NCBI RefSeq assembly: GCF_900105135.1
Contig: NZ_LT629741.1
Location: 682,001-746,000, forward strand
DNA from: Gramella sp. MAR_2010_147
GTDB taxonomy: Bacteria > Bacteroidota > Bacteroidia > Flavobacteriales > Flavobacteriaceae
Direction: 5' to 3'
DNA: 64,000 bases
Shown: positions 52,783-60,593 of the stretch, piece by piece
Numbering within the stretch: position 1 is the stretch's first letter
How the letters are laid out: every line of letters starts with the position of its first letter
The notes under the pieces: generated by a model
Databases searched by the model: none
What the model was told of the DNA's origin: nothing
What the model saw: only the letters and a program-made list of their open reading frames with translations
Made by a program: the position numbers and the translations under genes

Positions 52783-55476
52783 CTACAACCTTCTGTCTGG
52801 TGCACGTCTCTTGTCATATTTAATATCACTCAACACGCTGGATTTAATTCTTATTAGGAAATTCCATGATTTTCTATTTCCAAAAGGAACCCAGCTAAAA
52901 CTCATTAACCAGCTATCAAGATCCCTTTGAAACCTAAGTTGCGTAGGGGTAACTCCATTGTTTACCAAATCATAACCAGAACTAATACCTACCTGCCATT
53001 TTGGAGCGAGTTCTACATTACCGTTGAACATAATGGAGTGGGCAGAGACTTCACTCTGCCTGGCATTATTTGAGTAATTCATGGAGTAAGCAAGTCTAAC
53101 ATCCCAGGGGATTGTGTAGTTGTACCAGGAGCTTTCATTTTCTTCTTCTTTCCCTTCAAAAGGATCTTCTTCAAATAGTTCCCCGTCTGGACCCATTCCC
53201 TTTCCAAAAAGATCATCAGGTCTGCCACCGTTTCTAAAGGTTTCGTTTTCCAACTCGTCAGTTTCCTCCTCTTCTCCACCTTCAAAATCCTTACTGCTAA
53301 AAGAGTATCCAAAATTCACACTACCATTGGTTAGTCTAAACAGACTGCCTCCATTTTCAATATTCAGTTTATCAATTCGTCTATTATTGTTATCGAGCGC
53401 ATAGGCATCCAGGCTTCCTCCAAAATTGATGTCCAGTTTATTTTGAACAATTGGGATAGAACCCCGAATAGAAATAGGTGATAAATTTAAAGAGTCACCT
53501 GCAAGGTTGTACCTGGTACTTACGCTAAAATTATTTAAGAGCGTGATCTTTTTAGGTTCTGTCGCAGTACTATCTCTATCTCGCACTTTTGCTTCAAAGG
53601 TATTACTAAGACTTAATCCAATAGAACTCGAAAAAGTTCTTCCAGGAGCCCCATAAAGAGTGCCATCAAATCTTGAATAATCCACAAGCTCTATCTCATC
53701 TTCGGTTGTTAGATCATCTCTTTCATAGGTGTCGTAATATTGATCGAACGCTGGATTGATGTTGTAACTAACAGATGGACGCATTACATGTCGAATTGCC
53801 TGTATCTTTTTATCTTTTCCGAAGTTTTTTAAACCATAGACCGTTGTTCCTATACTCGCGTTAAAATTATAGGTTCTGTAGGAGTCAAAACCCCTAATAG
53901 TATCAATTACCACATCATCCAGAACCGGATCATAACTTCGTTCGAAAGTTTTGGAAACCCAGGTCTCTTCATAACTGGTTCCTGTGCTAACACTTAAAAA
54001 TTTCAATATCTTGAAATTTGTAGAAAGAGGAATGGAGTGTTGAGCTCCCAGTCTCGCATTTCTAAACATTTCAGGTTTAAAAAATAAAGAATCGACCGTA
54101 TTCATCTGGTTCTCGCCCCTTAAACTATACTGAAAATTTACATTCTCAATAATTCCATTTTTAGCACCTCCTTTTGAAGCAAAAGGATAGATCCTGTCCA
54201 TACTTAGTTGAAGTGTAGGTAAACTGAGATTTACCTGGCCACTTTGTGTATTTTGAGAATGCCTTGCTGCCAGGCTTAAATTTACCTGGGGATCTCCGGG
54301 AAATGTTTTGCTATAAGAAACAGAAGAACTTAAGGTGTTTACCAGTTGATTTCCAATATTCGCCTGATTTATTGACTCCTGATAATATTCCTGGCTACCA
54401 AGGTTTACCGAAGCCGAAAACCTGGAAGTAGGATTGGCTTTGGCATCCTGGCTGTGAGACCACTGGATATTGTAACTGGAGCGTTCACTAAAATCGGGAA
54501 AACCACGTTCACTGTTAAATAACTTTTCATATCTCACACGTGCATTTCCACGATACTTATATCGCTTGGCGTAATTTGATGAAAACTCGAAAGTATAAGA
54601 CCCATTTGTATAGTAACTACCCAAAGTAAGCAGGTCTACATAATCACTTATGGCAAAATAATATCCTCCGTTTTGTAAATTATAGCCAAACTGACTATCT
54701 CCAAAAGAGGGGATTATAAAGCCGGATGTTTCTTCATCTGTTAAAGGGAAATAGCCAAAAGGCAGACCTAATGGAGTTGGAACATCTGCGATATACATAT
54801 TTACAAGCCCGGAAACGATCTTTTTATCCGGTACAAATTTTATTCTCCGGGCATAAAAGAAATAATCTGGATCATCAATATCATCTGAAGTGGTAAACCT
54901 AACATTCTTCATGAAGTAAACAGAATCGTTCTCACGTTTGGTGACCATCCCTTTCACGTTAAATTCAGATTCCTGGGTTCTTGAGTTATAGACTAAAGCT
55001 CTTTGAGAATCAAAATTGAACCTAATAGAGTCAGGTTCTACTTTTCTTTGCGCCTGGGTAAAAATTGGAGTTTGAGAATAAGTATCTGTAGAATCATTTA
55101 TACCATATGCATATACTTCATTTTTTTCATTGTCTATAATGATCAAGCCAGCTTCAATGATCATATCTCCGTATACAATTTTAGCTTCATTATAGAGATA
55201 CATTTTATTGGTTTTGGGACTCAGCCGCATATAATCCTTAGCGGTGTAGTTTACAATATCGGTAAGAAATTGAGGCTTTTTCACAGTATCTCTTGCAATA
55301 GTATCCTGTTGTTGCAGTTGCTGGGAGATTTCCTGAGGATTGATCGCAGGCGCTATCGAATCCTTTTCTGCTTCTACCGGAATAGAAGATGTTTCAACCT
55401 CCTGTGGGTATAAAACAAGGGAAAAGAACAGCGTGAAAACTAAGCAAAAAAGACTATTAGGGATATTTGTTTGCAA
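52783..55476 (-). CDS. lptD: LptD-like LPS-assembly outer-membrane protein
   Basis: 897 residues. A signal peptide (MQTNIPNSLFCLVFTLFFSL) precedes an OstA-like periplasmic beta-jellyroll (about 70-240). There AKDYMRLSPKTNKMYLYNEA and YGDMIIEAGLIIID are typical of the Bacteroidota form. A large beta-barrel follows with GLPFGYFPLTDEETSGFIIP, matching LptD's plug/barrel boundary, and aromatic strands to the C-terminus. A loop at about 715-760 is very acidic (EGGEEEETDELENE). It inserts LPS into the outer leaflet with LptE. Divergent from the amidase gene at 55613. Confidence 0.88.
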   Translation of the reverse strand: MQTNIPNSLFCLVFTLFFSLVLYPQEVETSSIPVEAEKDSIAPAINPQEISQQLQQQDTIARDTVKKPQFLTDIVNYTAKDYMRLSPKTNKMYLYNEAKIVYGDMIIEAGLIIIDNEKNEVYAYGINDSTDTYSQTPIFTQAQRKVEPDSIRFNFDSQRALVYNSRTQESEFNVKGMVTKRENDSVYFMKNVRFTTSDDIDDPDYFFYARRIKFVPDKKIVSGLVNMYIADVPTPLGLPFGYFPLTDEETSGFIIPSFGDSQFGYNLQNGGYYFAISDYVDLLTLGSYYTNGSYTFEFSSNYAKRYKYRGNARVRYEKLFNSERGFPDFSERSSYNIQWSHSQDAKANPTSRFSASVNLGSQEYYQESINQANIGNQLVNTLSSSVSYSKTFPGDPQVNLSLAARHSQNTQSGQVNLSLPTLQLSMDRIYPFASKGGAKNGIIENVNFQYSLRGENQMNTVDSLFFKPEMFRNARLGAQHSIPLSTNFKILKFLSVSTGTSYEETWVSKTFERSYDPVLDDVVIDTIRGFDSYRTYNFNASIGTTVYGLKNFGKDKKIQAIRHVMRPSVSYNINPAFDQYYDTYERDDLTTEDEIELVDYSRFDGTLYGAPGRTFSSSIGLSLSNTFEAKVRDRDSTATEPKKITLLNNFSVSTRYNLAGDSLNLSPISIRGSIPIVQNKLDINFGGSLDAYALDNNNRRIDKLNIENGGSLFRLTNGSVNFGYSFSSKDFEGGEEEETDELENETFRNGGRPDDLFGKGMGPDGELFEEDPFEGKEEENESSWYNYTIPWDVRLAYSMNYSNNARQSEVSAHSIMFNGNVELAPKWQVGISSGYDLVNNGVTPTQLRFQRDLDSWLMSFSWVPFGNRKSWNFLIRIKSSVLSDIKYDKRRAPDRRL

Positions 55477-55523
55477 TGCTTTAAGTGCTATTTTTGTACA
55501 GATTGGCTTGCTTTTTGCAAATT

Positions 55524-55531
55524 CAAAATTA
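55524..55531 (-). promoter_or_regulatory. Candidate -7 element of lptD
   Basis: TAATTTTG on the minus strand, 48 bp upstream of the lptD ATG, fits TAnnTTTG. No convincing -33 element is present, so support is limited. Confidence 0.4.
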
Positions 55532-55612
55532 CATATATTTTTTTAGCTGAGTTTTGAGAGTGCAGCAAAAATATTAATTAAAATATTCACCCCACATTAG
55601 CGTTAGCTTTTT

Positions 55613-56740
55613 ATGAGAACGAACTTACTTAAACTTTTCGTATTCACTTTTGTTTTATTCAGTGTTTCTAATTCGGTCTTTTCGGCAGAAGTACCACCAA
55701 ATAAAGATGAATTTGTTGTGGTTCTGGATGCCGGTCATGGAGGTAAAGACCCTGGAAATATGGGGAATGGTTTTAAAGAGAAGGATATTGCGCTTAGTAT
55801 TATTTTGAAAATAGGTAAAGCTCTTGAAAAATATGATGGGGTTAAGGTTGTATATACTCGAAAAACCGATGTCTTTGTAGAATTATTTGAAAGAGGAAGA
55901 ATTGCGAATGAAGCCAATGCCGATCTTTTTGTTTCTGTACACTGTAATTCCCATAGCTCACAGGCTAAAGGAACCGAAACTTTCGTTCTAGGGTTAAATA
56001 GAAGTGATACTAATTTTGAAGTTGCTAAAAAGGAGAACTCTGTAATTTATCTTGAGGAAAATTATGAGGTGACCTATGAAGGTTTTGATCCAAATTCACC
56101 AGAATCTACGATAGGCTTAACCATCATGCAGGAAGAATATCTGGATCAAAGTATCTTACTGGCAGATATGGTTCAGAAGGAATTTACAAATGATCTTAAG
56201 AGGGTGAATCGTGGAGTGAAGCAAATGGGTTTAATTGTATTACATCAAACCTATATGCCGAGCGTTTTAGTAGAAACCGGTTTTTTAACCAATAACCAGG
56301 AAGGGCCTTATTTAGATAGTAATAAAGGTCAGGAAGATATGGCAAGGGCTATTACTGCTGCAATTGTAGAATACAGTCACACCATAAACCTTGGTCTTTT
56401 AGAGAAAATTGCTAAAAGCCATCCGGTAGATCATACTAAAACAGAAAGCAAACCTGCTACTCAGCAAATTTATGATAATGTGGTTTTTAGAGTTCAGTTA
56501 GCTGCAGGCTCCAAAAAGTTAGATCCAAAACCATATAATTTTAAGGGGTTAAGTGGTATTGACCGGAGTAAAGAGGGAAAATTGTTTAAGTATTATTACG
56601 GTAAAACCTCAGATTATTTAAAAATTCAACAGCTTCACCAGGATGCTATAAAGAAAGGATATACAACAAGTTATATTGTAGCCTTTAAGGATGAGCAAAA
56701 AATAACGGTTAATGACGCGTTAAAATCTAGGCTTAAATAG
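55613..56740 (+). CDS. N-acetylmuramoyl-L-alanine amidase with a SPOR-like C-terminus
   Basis: 375 residues. A signal peptide (about 1-25) exports it. The Amidase_3 domain includes VVLDAGHGGKDPGNMG with zinc-binding His, KEKDIALSI, FVSVHCNSH (second His) and LVETGFLTN with the catalytic Glu. It cleaves the amide between MurNAc and L-Ala during cell separation. After a linker, the last 80 residues (VVFRVQLAAGSKK to SYIVAFKDEQKI) have the SPOR fold pattern that binds denuded glycan strands at the septum. The MlaD-like gene starts 56 bp later in the same direction. Confidence 0.9.
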   Translation: MRTNLLKLFVFTFVLFSVSNSVFSAEVPPNKDEFVVVLDAGHGGKDPGNMGNGFKEKDIALSIILKIGKALEKYDGVKVVYTRKTDVFVELFERGRIANEANADLFVSVHCNSHSSQAKGTETFVLGLNRSDTNFEVAKKENSVIYLEENYEVTYEGFDPNSPESTIGLTIMQEEYLDQSILLADMVQKEFTNDLKRVNRGVKQMGLIVLHQTYMPSVLVETGFLTNNQEGPYLDSNKGQEDMARAITAAIVEYSHTINLGLLEKIAKSHPVDHTKTESKPATQQIYDNVVFRVQLAAGSKKLDPKPYNFKGLSGIDRSKEGKLFKYYYGKTSDYLKIQQLHQDAIKKGYTTSYIVAFKDEQKITVNDALKSRLK

Positions 56741-56796
56741 AACGGCTTTTCTATTTTTATTTCTAAATTTGTGCGTATTCACTAAAAAAATTGCTT

Positions 56797-57750
56797 TTGA
56801 AATATTCCAGAGAGGTCAAAACTGCCTTACTAGCTATCACTGCTATAGTGATCTTAATTTTTGGTTATAGTTTTTTGAAGGGAGAGAATCTACTGGATAA
56901 CAGTCGAACTTTCTATGCGGTATATGATGATGTAGAAGGTTTATCTCCATCTTCAGAGGTAACAATTAACGGGCTTAAGGTTGGACAGATCACCAGTATC
57001 GATTTCCTTAACACCTCTGGAGACCTGTTAGTAACCTTTACCGTAAAAAATGACTTTCAGTTTTCGAAAAATAGCCAGGCCCAGATTTATGGGGGAGGCA
57101 TTATTGGTGGTAAATCTCTAGCTATTGTCCCGGAATATAATGCAAATATGGGGATGGCGAAATCTGGAGACACGCTTAATGGCTCCAAGGAAGAAGGAAT
57201 CATGGAGCTTGTGAATGACAGACTAACTCCTCTTCAAAATAAATTAGAAGGAACCATAGTAAGTGCAGACTCCATGCTTACGGCAATCACTGAAATTTTA
57301 GATGATTCTACCCGAAATAATATAAGAGGAACTTTCAGAAATCTTGACGCAACCGTATCTTCATTTAGAGTTACCGCAGATGAATTACAGGGTATTGTAA
57401 AAGGAAATTCTGAAAAACTGGATAGAACATTTACTAATCTTGATGAGATGTCTACGAACTTTAATAAGTTTTCAGATACACTTACAAATATGAACATTAA
57501 TAAGATCACCGGAGACCTTGAAAAGGTGATAGCCGATTTTGAAGGGATTTCAAACAAGCTGAATAATGGTGAAGGGACCGCGGCAAAACTTATTAATGAT
57601 GATGCTGTTTATAACAATCTTGACAGGGCGACCAAACAACTGGAGCAATTGCTACAGGATATAAAATTGAATCCTAAACGTTATGTTCATTTTTCAGTAT
57701 TTGGTAAAAACCCGGGGCCATATGACGAGCCGAATGATTCTTTAAAATAA
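56797..57750 (+). CDS. MlaD/MCE-family lipid transport protein
   Basis: 317 residues. I take the TTG at 56797 (M-KYSREVKT, the usual start in Flavobacteriia) over a TTG 6 bp upstream. One N-terminal helix is followed by the MCE domain, with YDDVEGLSPSSEVTINGLKVGQI and GGGIIGGKSLAIVP, then a long helical region (about 140-290) that would form the tunnel. In Mla systems such proteins hexamerise and carry phospholipid between membranes. The ATPase and permease partners (MlaF, MlaE) are not encoded here. It lies between the amidase and the Fe-S operon. Confidence 0.88.
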   Translation: MKYSREVKTALLAITAIVILIFGYSFLKGENLLDNSRTFYAVYDDVEGLSPSSEVTINGLKVGQITSIDFLNTSGDLLVTFTVKNDFQFSKNSQAQIYGGGIIGGKSLAIVPEYNANMGMAKSGDTLNGSKEEGIMELVNDRLTPLQNKLEGTIVSADSMLTAITEILDDSTRNNIRGTFRNLDATVSSFRVTADELQGIVKGNSEKLDRTFTNLDEMSTNFNKFSDTLTNMNINKITGDLEKVIADFEGISNKLNNGEGTAAKLINDDAVYNNLDRATKQLEQLLQDIKLNPKRYVHFSVFGKNPGPYDEPNDSLK

Positions 57751-57756
57751 CCAACC

Positions 57757-59097
57757 ATGCAAATTGTTGCGCAGATCCTTTTTGTAATTGCCCTGGTGGC
57801 AGGAATTGGCTTTTTTGCCAGAAATATTAAAAGAGTAATTAGAAACGTAAAACTTGGTAAAGAAGTAGACCGTTCTGATAATTCTGGGAAAAGATTCGCC
57901 AAAATGGCGAGAATAGCCATGGGTCAAAGCAAGATGGTAAAAAGACCTATCGCAGGTTTTCTTCATATTATTGTATATGTTGGTTTTATTATTATAAACA
58001 TTGAAGTTCTGGAGATTATTATAGATGGGATTTTTGGAACCCACCGTATTTTCTCTTTCATGGGTGGTTTTTACGATGTTCTTATCGCAAGTTTCGAAAT
58101 ACTCGCACTTTTAGTATTTGTAGGGGTAGTGATCTTCTGGATTCGACGAAACATTACTCATATTCGAAGATTTTTAGCTAGAGAATTAAAAGGCTGGCCA
58201 AAAAATGATGCCAATTATATTCTTTATTTTGAAATGGTGTTAATGGTGTTGTTTCTTTTGATGAATGCGGCAGATTATCAATTACAATTGAATGGCGCAG
58301 ATCATTATGCTTCTGAAGCTGGAATCCTGGGAAGCTTTCCTGTAAGTCAGTTCCTTTTACCATTCTTAGATGGTTTAAGTAATGCTACGTTAATAATCAT
58401 TGAAAGAACTGCCTGGTGGTTGCATATCCTGGGGATTTTATTTTTCCTCAATTATTTATACTATTCTAAACACCTTCATATACTTCTTGCTTTTCCTAAT
58501 GTGTATTTATCAAAATTAACTCCGCAGGGAGAATTTGATAATTTGGAATCTGTTAAGAAAGAAGTTGAATTAATGATGGATCCAAATGCCGATCCTTTTG
58601 CCGCTCCTGCTGAAGGGGAAGATGAAGGAGAACCGGATAAATTTGGAGCTTCAGATATTTTTGACCTTAATCAGGTTCAATTATTAAACTCTTACACTTG
58701 TACCGAATGTGGGCGATGTACCTCAGAATGTCCCGCAAATCAAACAGGGAAAAAGTTATCTCCCAGAAAGATCATGATGGATACCCGTGACAGGGTAGAG
58801 GAGGTTGGAGAAATCATTAACAAAAATGGAAAATTTGAAGATGACGGTAAGAAATTACTGGATGATTATATTTTGAGAGAAGAACTTTGGGCATGTACTA
58901 CCTGTAATGCATGTGTAGAAGCTTGCCCTATAGGAATTGATCCGCTTTCAATCATTCTGGATATGAGAAGATATTTAGTGATGGAAGAAAGTGCCGCTCC
59001 AAATGAACTGGCGATTGCGATGACCAATATTGAAAATAATGGAGCGCCATGGCCTTATAATCAAATGGATCGTTTAAAGTGGGCAGAAGAGAAATAA
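57757..59097 (+). CDS. Membrane (Fe-S) oxidoreductase with two 4Fe-4S clusters
   Basis: 446 residues. The first 250 residues contain about five helices with conserved histidines (GFLHIIVYVGF, WWLHILGILFFLN), as in the b-heme-binding NarI/HdrE-like domain. The cytosolic part has two ferredoxin motifs, CTECGRCTSECPANQTG and CTTCNACVEACPIGI, separated by a 60-residue helical insert. It resembles the HdrE-HdrC fusion that transfers electrons from menaquinol. Its partner HdrB-like subunit is encoded 30 bp downstream. The physiological acceptor in Bacteroidota is not established. It follows the MlaD gene by 6 bp. Confidence 0.85.
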   Translation: MQIVAQILFVIALVAGIGFFARNIKRVIRNVKLGKEVDRSDNSGKRFAKMARIAMGQSKMVKRPIAGFLHIIVYVGFIIINIEVLEIIIDGIFGTHRIFSFMGGFYDVLIASFEILALLVFVGVVIFWIRRNITHIRRFLARELKGWPKNDANYILYFEMVLMVLFLLMNAADYQLQLNGADHYASEAGILGSFPVSQFLLPFLDGLSNATLIIIERTAWWLHILGILFFLNYLYYSKHLHILLAFPNVYLSKLTPQGEFDNLESVKKEVELMMDPNADPFAAPAEGEDEGEPDKFGASDIFDLNQVQLLNSYTCTECGRCTSECPANQTGKKLSPRKIMMDTRDRVEEVGEIINKNGKFEDDGKKLLDDYILREELWACTTCNACVEACPIGIDPLSIILDMRRYLVMEESAAPNELAIAMTNIENNGAPWPYNQMDRLKWAEEK

Positions 59098-59127
59098 TTT
59101 AAGAAACTAAGAATAAAGATCAACAAT

Positions 59128-59919
59128 ATGGCAGAAGCACTTAAGGTTCCTACAATGGCCGAATATATGGCAGAAGGTAAAAAGCCGGAAGTTTTGTTCT
59201 GGGTTGGTTGTGCCGGAAGTTTTGATGACCGCGCAAAGAAGATCAGTAAGGCCTTTGTAAAATTATTACACCAGGCTGGTGTAGATTTTGCCGTTTTGGG
59301 AACCGAGGAAAGTTGCACCGGGGATCCTGCAAAAAGAGCGGGGAACGAGTTCCTTTTTCAAATGCAGGCAGCTACGAATATCGAGGTTCTGAATGGTTAC
59401 GAGATCAAGAAGGTGGTTACTGCATGCCCACATTGTTTTAACACCATTAAAAACGAATATCCTGCCCTTGGCGGGAATTATGATGTGATGCATCATACCC
59501 AATTCCTTAAAGCTCTTCTTAATGAAGGAAGATTAAAAGTAGAAGGCGGAAAATTTAAAGGTAAGAAGATCACCTTCCACGATCCCTGCTATCTTGGACG
59601 GGCAAACGGTGAATACGAAGCTCCAAGGGATCTTCTAAGAAAATTAGAGGTAGAGCTTGTTGAAATGCGGAAATGTAAGAAAGATGGTCTTTGCTGCGGT
59701 GCAGGAGGCGGTCAAATGTTCAAAGAGCCTGAGCCAGGAAACAAAGATGTGAACATTGAAAGAACCGAGCAAGCCTTGGAAACAAAGCCAGAGATCATAG
59801 CTGCCGGTTGTCCATTTTGTAATACAATGATGACAGATGGCGTAAAGAATAAGGAAAAAGAAGACAGTGTGGCGGTAATGGACGTTGCTGAAATGATCGC
59901 AAACGCTGAAGATCTTTAA
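59128..59919 (+). CDS. CCG-domain (HdrB/LutA-like) iron-sulfur oxidoreductase
   Basis: 263 residues. Two cysteine-rich CCG domains appear. The first comprises WVGCAGSFDDRAKK, ESCTGDPAKRAGN and ACPHCFNTIKNEY; the second HDPCYLGRANGEYE, CKKDGLCCGAGGGQMF and AAGCPFCNTMMTDG. This pair builds the non-cubane 4Fe-4S site that cleaves disulfides or oxidises hydroxy acids in HdrB, LutA and GlpC relatives. Cytosolic, and should dock on the ferredoxin domain of the upstream membrane subunit. With bacillithiol encoded nearby, disulfide substrates are conceivable but unproved. Confidence 0.87.
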   Translation: MAEALKVPTMAEYMAEGKKPEVLFWVGCAGSFDDRAKKISKAFVKLLHQAGVDFAVLGTEESCTGDPAKRAGNEFLFQMQAATNIEVLNGYEIKKVVTACPHCFNTIKNEYPALGGNYDVMHHTQFLKALLNEGRLKVEGGKFKGKKITFHDPCYLGRANGEYEAPRDLLRKLEVELVEMRKCKKDGLCCGAGGGQMFKEPEPGNKDVNIERTEQALETKPEIIAAGCPFCNTMMTDGVKNKEKEDSVAVMDVAEMIANAEDL

Positions 59920-60054
59920 TCTAGTAATTTTCTCTAATGCTTTCTTATTAGTTTTTCTAATTTATCTTTTCCCTCTTTGAAAAATGAGGATATTTTCTTC
60001 CACAGTTCTGGGTTTGGGAAATAAAAATTCTAAAAGTTAAAACAGGGTACTATA

Positions 60055-60085
60055 TTTGACCTCATGGCTAAATAAATTAGATTTG
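60055..60085 (+). promoter_or_regulatory. Consensus Bacteroidota promoter
   Basis: TTTG (60055-60058), a 19-nt spacer and TAGATTTG (60078-60085) match the group consensus exactly. The start would fall near 60092, about 15 nt before the ATG at 60108. It should drive the 161-residue gene and the GH3 gene that overlaps it. Confidence 0.7.
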
Positions 60086-60107
60086 TAACAATTCAATTTT
60101 AGCCTAT

Positions 60108-60593
60108 ATGTTAGTACCATTTGAAAGCCTTCCCGATAGTTCCCGAGTATGGATCTATCAGGCCAACAGGTCTTTTACCCAGGAAGAATTACAGGAGATC
60201 ACCCCTAAACTTGATGTGTTCATTGAAAAGTGGACCGCTCATGGCGCCGATCTCAAAGCTTCATACGATATTAAATACAACCGCTTTATCACTTTGGCAC
60301 TAGACCAGCAATTAAATGCTGCCTCCGGGTGTTCAATAGATGCTTCTGTTCAATTTATTCAGCAATTAGAGAAAGATTATAATGTTGATCTATTAGACAA
60401 GATGAATGTTTCTTATAAACAGGGAGATTTTGTCGCTTATAAAAGTCTTGCAGATTTCAGGAAGATGGTTAAACAGAAAGCGGTTTCATCTAATACCATT
60501 GTATTTAATAACCTTGTAAATAATAAAGCCGAATATCTTTCAGACTGGGAGGTTCCGGCATCTGAAAGTTGGCATAAACGTTTTATGAATTAA
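60108..60593 (+). CDS. Conserved hypothetical protein (often mislabelled ABC transporter ATPase)
   Basis: 161 residues. The family occurs across Flavobacteriaceae and is frequently named 'ABC transporter ATPase' in databases, but the sequence has no Walker A, signature or Walker B motif. Notable features are VWIYQANRSFTQEEL near the N-terminus, YNRFITLALDQ, and a conserved-looking CSIDASVQFIQQLEKDY. The fold seems alpha/beta and soluble. The gene has its own consensus promoter, and its TAA overlaps the next ATG (TAATG), implying coupling to the GH3 enzyme. Function unknown. Confidence 0.75.
   Translation: MLVPFESLPDSSRVWIYQANRSFTQEELQEITPKLDVFIEKWTAHGADLKASYDIKYNRFITLALDQQLNAASGCSIDASVQFIQQLEKDYNVDLLDKMNVSYKQGDFVAYKSLADFRKMVKQKAVSSNTIVFNNLVNNKAEYLSDWEVPASESWHKRFMN

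Noticed and set aside
53120-53404. Ser/Pro-rich 94-codon plus-strand frame
   Set aside because: It mirrors the acidic loop of lptD; composition is explained by the opposite strand.
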